In this document: positions 13,832 to 16,302 of the stretch, in pieces
Position numbering within the stretch: the stretch's first letter is position 1
How the letters are laid out: the number at the start of each line of letters is the position of its first letter
From: a bacterium
GTDB taxonomy: Bacteria > Patescibacteriota > Minisyncoccia > Phycocordibacterales > Phycocordibacteraceae
Reading direction: 5' to 3'
DNA: 16,302 nt
NCBI GenBank assembly: GCA_021813835.1
Contig: JAKAJJ010000001.1
Span: forward strand, 37,153 to 53,454
Program-made: the position numbers and the translations under genes
Notes under the pieces: model-generated
The model's database searches: none
The model's input: only the letters and a program-made list of their open reading frames with translations
Told to the model about the DNA's origin: nothing

Positions 13832-14302
13832 ATGGACGCGCTCCAGCTCGATATGGCGTGGCCCGAACCGGACGCGGTCCGCAGCGGCGTCAGCGCGGGC
13901 GCGCACAGGCGCATCGAAGTGATCCTCCAGGTGGGAAGCGCCGCGTTCGCCGCGGTCGGCAACGGGCCGCGCGCGCTCGTGGGAAAACTCCGCGCGTACG
14001 ACGGCGCCATCCAGCGCGTCCTGCTCGACAGGAGCGGCGGAAAGGGCGTCGCGCTCGTTCCGCAGGATCTCCTTCCCTTCGCGCGCGCGATCAGGGAAGA
14101 ACTCCCCGGGCTCGGCATCGGCGTCGCCGGCGGACTCGGGGCGGAAAACGTGGACGGCCTCCTGGAACCGTTCGTCCGGGAGTTCCCCGATGTGAGCGTC
14201 GACGCACAGACCCTGCTCTGCGTCGGCGGTAACGCGCTCAATCCGCTCGACCTGAAGGCGGCCGAACTCTTCGCCGTCAGGTCTGCCGCGGTTCTCCCCT
14301 GA
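13832..14302 (+). CDS. TrpF-like (phosphoribosylanthranilate isomerase-fold) protein, apparently short at the N-terminus
   Basis: From the ATG at 13832 the protein has 156 residues. LLDRSGGKG (64-72), GIGVAGGLGAENV (95-107) and FPDVSVDAQ (118-126) resemble the C-terminal strands and phosphate-binding loops of TrpF-like TIM barrels. The first residues, MDALQLDMAWPEPD, look like a mid-barrel strand, not an N-terminus. The frame is open back to 13757, and the codons before the ATG (from CTG 13784: LTAESIAQAIAYGGPY) fit the same family, so translation may begin at that CTG, which overlaps the glycosylase TGA. Even so, roughly the first 60-70 residues of a full-length relative are missing. It may be a short variant, a pairing half-barrel or a decayed gene. 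There is no other tryptophan gene nearby, so a role in tryptophan synthesis is not supported. It ends at a strong terminator. Confidence 0.65.
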   Translation: MDALQLDMAWPEPDAVRSGVSAGAHRRIEVILQVGSAAFAAVGNGPRALVGKLRAYDGAIQRVLLDRSGGKGVALVPQDLLPFARAIREELPGLGIGVAGGLGAENVDGLLEPFVREFPDVSVDAQTLLCVGGNALNPLDLKAAELFAVRSAAVLP

Positions 14303-14316
14303 TGCGGAACACCGCA

Positions 14317-14347
14317 CCCCCGGATACCTTGTCCGGGGGTTTTCTTT
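14317..14347 (+). terminator. Intrinsic terminator after the TrpF-like gene
   Basis: CCCCCGGA-TACCTTG-TCCGGGGG is an 8-base-pair GC stem followed by TTTTCTTT. It ends the rightward glycosylase/TrpF-like unit, and its T-tract overlaps the typA stop codon. The minus-strand side lacks a T-tract. Confidence 0.85.
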
Positions 14348-16136
14348 AGGAGGCGCGGCGCGCTTTCGCGCGCTCGTTTTCGGTAAGGAACTGCTTGCGC
14401 AGGCGCACGCTTTTCGGCGCGATCTCGAGGTATTCGTCGTCCGCCATAATTTCGAGGCCGCGCTCGATGGTGAGCTCGTAAGGCGGGATGAGGTCGATGG
14501 CCTCGTCGGTGCCGGAGGCGCGGACGTTCGTGAGGTTCTTGTTTTTCGTCGGGTTCACCATCATCTCCTCGCCCTTCGCCGTGTTCCCGATGACCATCCC
14601 CTCGTACACCTCGGTCGCGGGCGTGACGTAGAGCGTGCCGCGCTCCTGCAGGTTCCAGAGCGAATAGCCGAGCGCCGTGCCGGTCGCCATCGAGATCATC
14701 GAGCCGACCTGCCGCTTGCGTATTTCGCCCGCGTACGGCTTGAAGCCGACGAAGCGCGACGAGAGGATGCCCTCGCCCTTCGTATCGATGACGAACTGGT
14801 TCTTGTAGCCGAGAAGCCCGCGGGTCGGCCCCTCGAGGGTCAGCCGCACGCCGCCGCCTTCCGGCGCCATATCCTTGAGGACGAATGCGCGGACGCCGAG
14901 CTTTTCGATGATCGCGCCCTGGAACGCACTCGGCGTATCGATGACGGCTTCTTCGAAGGGTTCGAGCGTTTCGCCGTTTTCTTCGCGCATAATGACCCGC
15001 GGCTGCGATACCTGGAGCTCGTAGCCCTCGCGGCGCATCGTCTCGAGGAGGACGGCGACGTGGAGCTCGCCGCGCCCCGACACGCGGAAAGAATCGGGGT
15101 TCGAGAAATCGACCTTGAGACCGACGTTCACTTCGAGTTCTTTGGCGAGCCGCTCGCGGATCTGGCGGCTCGTCACGAATTTCCCCTCCCGTCCGGCGAA
15201 CGGCGAATTGTTCACGAGGAAATTGAGCGTGATCGTCGGTTCGTCGACCGCGATGGCCGGCAGGGGCGCTGCCGCCGTGTCTGTCGTCACCGTCTCGCCT
15301 ATGTAAATGTCGGGAAGGCCGGCGATGAGCGCGATGTCTCCGGAGGCGGCCGAGGCCGCCTCCGCGCGGTCGAGGCCGGTGAAGGTGAAGACCTTCGTCG
15401 TGCGGCCCGCGCGCGTCTGTCCGTCCGGCTTTTTGATGAACACGTTCTGGTTCGGACGGACCGTGCCCGCATAGATGCGGACGACCGCGAGCCGGCCGAG
15501 GAAATTGTCGTAGGCGAGATTGAAGGGCTGGAGGAGGAGCGGCGCGTCCGCGCCCGCGTTCGCGCTGGCCGCCGGCACGTTTTCAAGAATGGCATCGAGG
15601 AGGGGCGCGAGGTCCGTGCGCGGATCGCCGAGGTTCCTCATCGCCACGCCGTCGCGGCTGATGGCGTAGACGACGGGGAAATCGCTCTGGGCGTCCGTCG
15701 CGCCGAGGTCGAGGAAGAGTTCGAGCACCTGCTCCTGCGCGCGCGCGGGATCGGCGGCCGGCTTGTCGATTTTGTTCAATACGACGATGGGCCGCAGCCC
15801 GAGTTCGAGCGACTTCTTCAGCACGAAGCGCGTCTGCGGCATCGGCCCTTCGGCCGCGTCGACGACGAGGAGCACCGAGTCGATGGAGCGCAGGACGCGC
15901 TCCACTTCGGAGCCGAAGTCCGCGTGCCCCGGCGTATCCACGATGTTTATTTTGGTACCTTTGTATTCCACCGCCGCGTTCTTGGCGTAAATGGTGATGC
16001 CGCGCTCGCGTTCGAGCGCGTTGCTGTCCATCGATACGCCTTCGGCCGCCGCCCCCGTCTGCTTCAGGATGGCGTCGGTCAAGGTCGTCTTCCCATGGTC
16101 GACGTGCGCGATGATGGCGATATTCCTAATTTCCAT
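14346..16136 (-). CDS. typA: Ribosome-associated GTPase TypA/BipA
   Basis: This 596-residue protein is close to the usual length. It is a translational GTPase related to EF-G and LepA that binds the ribosome and affects subunit assembly and growth under stress, especially cold. G motifs: AHVDHGKTT (10-18), RERGITI (43-49), DTPGH (67-71) and NKID (121-124). A beta-barrel domain 2 and EF-G-like domains III and V follow, and the family-specific C-terminal region includes LEGPTRGLLGYKNQFVIDTK, SSRFVGFKPYAGEI and MVNPTKNKNLTNVRASGTDE. The C-terminus ends ERAKARRAS. The ATG at 16136 gives the conserved MEIRNIAIIAHVDHGK start; an in-frame TTG farther upstream adds 14 unconserved residues. No Shine-Dalgarno precedes the ATG. 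Its upstream side faces a hairpin-rich stretch. Confidence 0.97.
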   Translation of the reverse strand: MEIRNIAIIAHVDHGKTTLTDAILKQTGAAAEGVSMDSNALERERGITIYAKNAAVEYKGTKINIVDTPGHADFGSEVERVLRSIDSVLLVVDAAEGPMPQTRFVLKKSLELGLRPIVVLNKIDKPAADPARAQEQVLELFLDLGATDAQSDFPVVYAISRDGVAMRNLGDPRTDLAPLLDAILENVPAASANAGADAPLLLQPFNLAYDNFLGRLAVVRIYAGTVRPNQNVFIKKPDGQTRAGRTTKVFTFTGLDRAEAASAASGDIALIAGLPDIYIGETVTTDTAAAPLPAIAVDEPTITLNFLVNNSPFAGREGKFVTSRQIRERLAKELEVNVGLKVDFSNPDSFRVSGRGELHVAVLLETMRREGYELQVSQPRVIMREENGETLEPFEEAVIDTPSAFQGAIIEKLGVRAFVLKDMAPEGGGVRLTLEGPTRGLLGYKNQFVIDTKGEGILSSRFVGFKPYAGEIRKRQVGSMISMATGTALGYSLWNLQERGTLYVTPATEVYEGMVIGNTAKGEEMMVNPTKNKNLTNVRASGTDEAIDLIPPYELTIERGLEIMADDEYLEIAPKSVRLRKQFLTENERAKARRAS

Positions 16137-16166
16137 AAACGAAAAAAGCCCGCGGGCCGTGCTTGA

Positions 16167-16172
16167 AATATA
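16167..16172 (-). promoter_or_regulatory. Candidate -10 box of typA
   Basis: The minus strand reads TTG-TATATT about 30 bases before the ATG, predicting a leader of about 24 bases. The leader contains a GC palindrome and a T6 run (16142-16157) instead of a Shine-Dalgarno. This is weaker than the leaderless boxes elsewhere. Confidence 0.3.
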
Positions 16173-16184
16173 CAACAAAATGCG

Positions 16185-16203
16185 GCCGGCGCAAAGCGCC
16201 GGC
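16185..16203 (-). terminator. Hairpin upstream of typA, possible terminator of an upstream leftward unit
   Basis: GCCGGCGC-TTT-GCGCCGGC is a perfect 8-base-pair stem with a 3-base loop on the minus strand, followed by CGCATTTTGTTG. The T-run starts three bases late, so termination may be incomplete. The transcript it would end lies mostly beyond the window. Confidence 0.4.
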
Positions 16204-16302
16204 AGTGAATTCTCACCCTAAACGCAACAAAGTTTGCAGGCTAATTGCACCACCCCGAGAGGGGTACATGCTCCGGCGTATATGGCACATACGCACATCG
16301 GG
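16204..16302. other. Hairpin-rich edge region without a supported gene
   Basis: Three further inverted repeats lie here: GTGA-ATTC-TCAC (16205-16216), ACCCC-GAGA-GGGGT (16252-16265, tetraloop of GNRA type) and GCGTAT-ATGGCAC-ATACGC (16276-16294). A minus-strand frame is open from the edge to a TGA near 16216 (about 29 codons), but it has no recognisable similarity. It could be the 3' end of an RNA gene or of a gene beyond the edge. Confidence 0.4.

Noticed and set aside
16142..16157. GCCCGCGGGC followed by T6 just before typA, as an attenuator
   Set aside because: The palindrome would need a two-base loop, so a stable terminator stem is unlikely; kept only as part of the hairpin-rich region.
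15060..16166. A 368-codon plus-strand frame over typA
   Set aside because: Antisense shadow of the TypA GTPase gene.
16217..16302. Open minus-strand frame at the right edge, ending TLLRLG-stop
   Set aside because: About 29 codons without recognised similarity, overlapping several hairpins; not enough to call a gene.

Overview
The window reads as a piece of a small, GC-rich bacterial chromosome, most likely a member of the Candidate Phyla Radiation (Patescibacteria, Parcubacteria-like). This rests on the small compact genes, very short intergenic spaces, a serine-recombinase tail of a type common in that group, scarce Shine-Dalgarno sites, and tRNAs and a tmRNA without an encoded CCA. The assignment is inference; no 16S rRNA gene is present.

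Layout. Positions 1-2443 are an accessory segment, visibly poorer in GC than the rest: the 3' end of a serine recombinase gene (+) facing a complete KAP-family P-loop ATPase gene (-), abutting the 3' end of a tRNA-Ser(GGA) gene. Positions 2541-6270 hold a leftward block: malic enzyme, an unrecognised three-helix membrane protein, LemA, a soluble GGEEL diguanylate cyclase and the membrane protease HtpX. The usual lemA-htpX pair is here split by the cyclase. Divergently, recG runs rightward (6350-8515). After a tRNA-Ile with anticodon UAU (8733-8804, -) and a 60-residue protein with its own terminator come ftsH (-) and, divergently, smpB and ssrA (+), the trans-translation pair. FtsH is also a known degrader of tmRNA-tagged proteins in other bacteria, so 9199-12122 is a protein quality-control cluster. 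A short AT-rich islet with an ASCH-like gene follows ssrA. Then come a conserved-looking unknown protein (-), a 3-methyladenine DNA glycosylase (+), a TrpF-like half-barrel protein (+) and, convergent to it, the ribosome-associated GTPase TypA/BipA (-). The last ~120 bases upstream of typA are rich in hairpins and have no supported gene.

Two themes stand out. First, at least six genes have a TATAMT-like -10 hexamer exactly 6 or 7 bases before the start codon, which predicts leaderless transcripts as a routine expression mode. Second, a near-consensus sigma70 promoter lies inside smpB in front of ssrA and shows up as a local break in codon choice. I see no CRISPR array, insertion sequence or complete multi-gene defence system. 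The closest to an undescribed system are the KAP ATPase cargo gene and the LemA-cyclase-HtpX operon.
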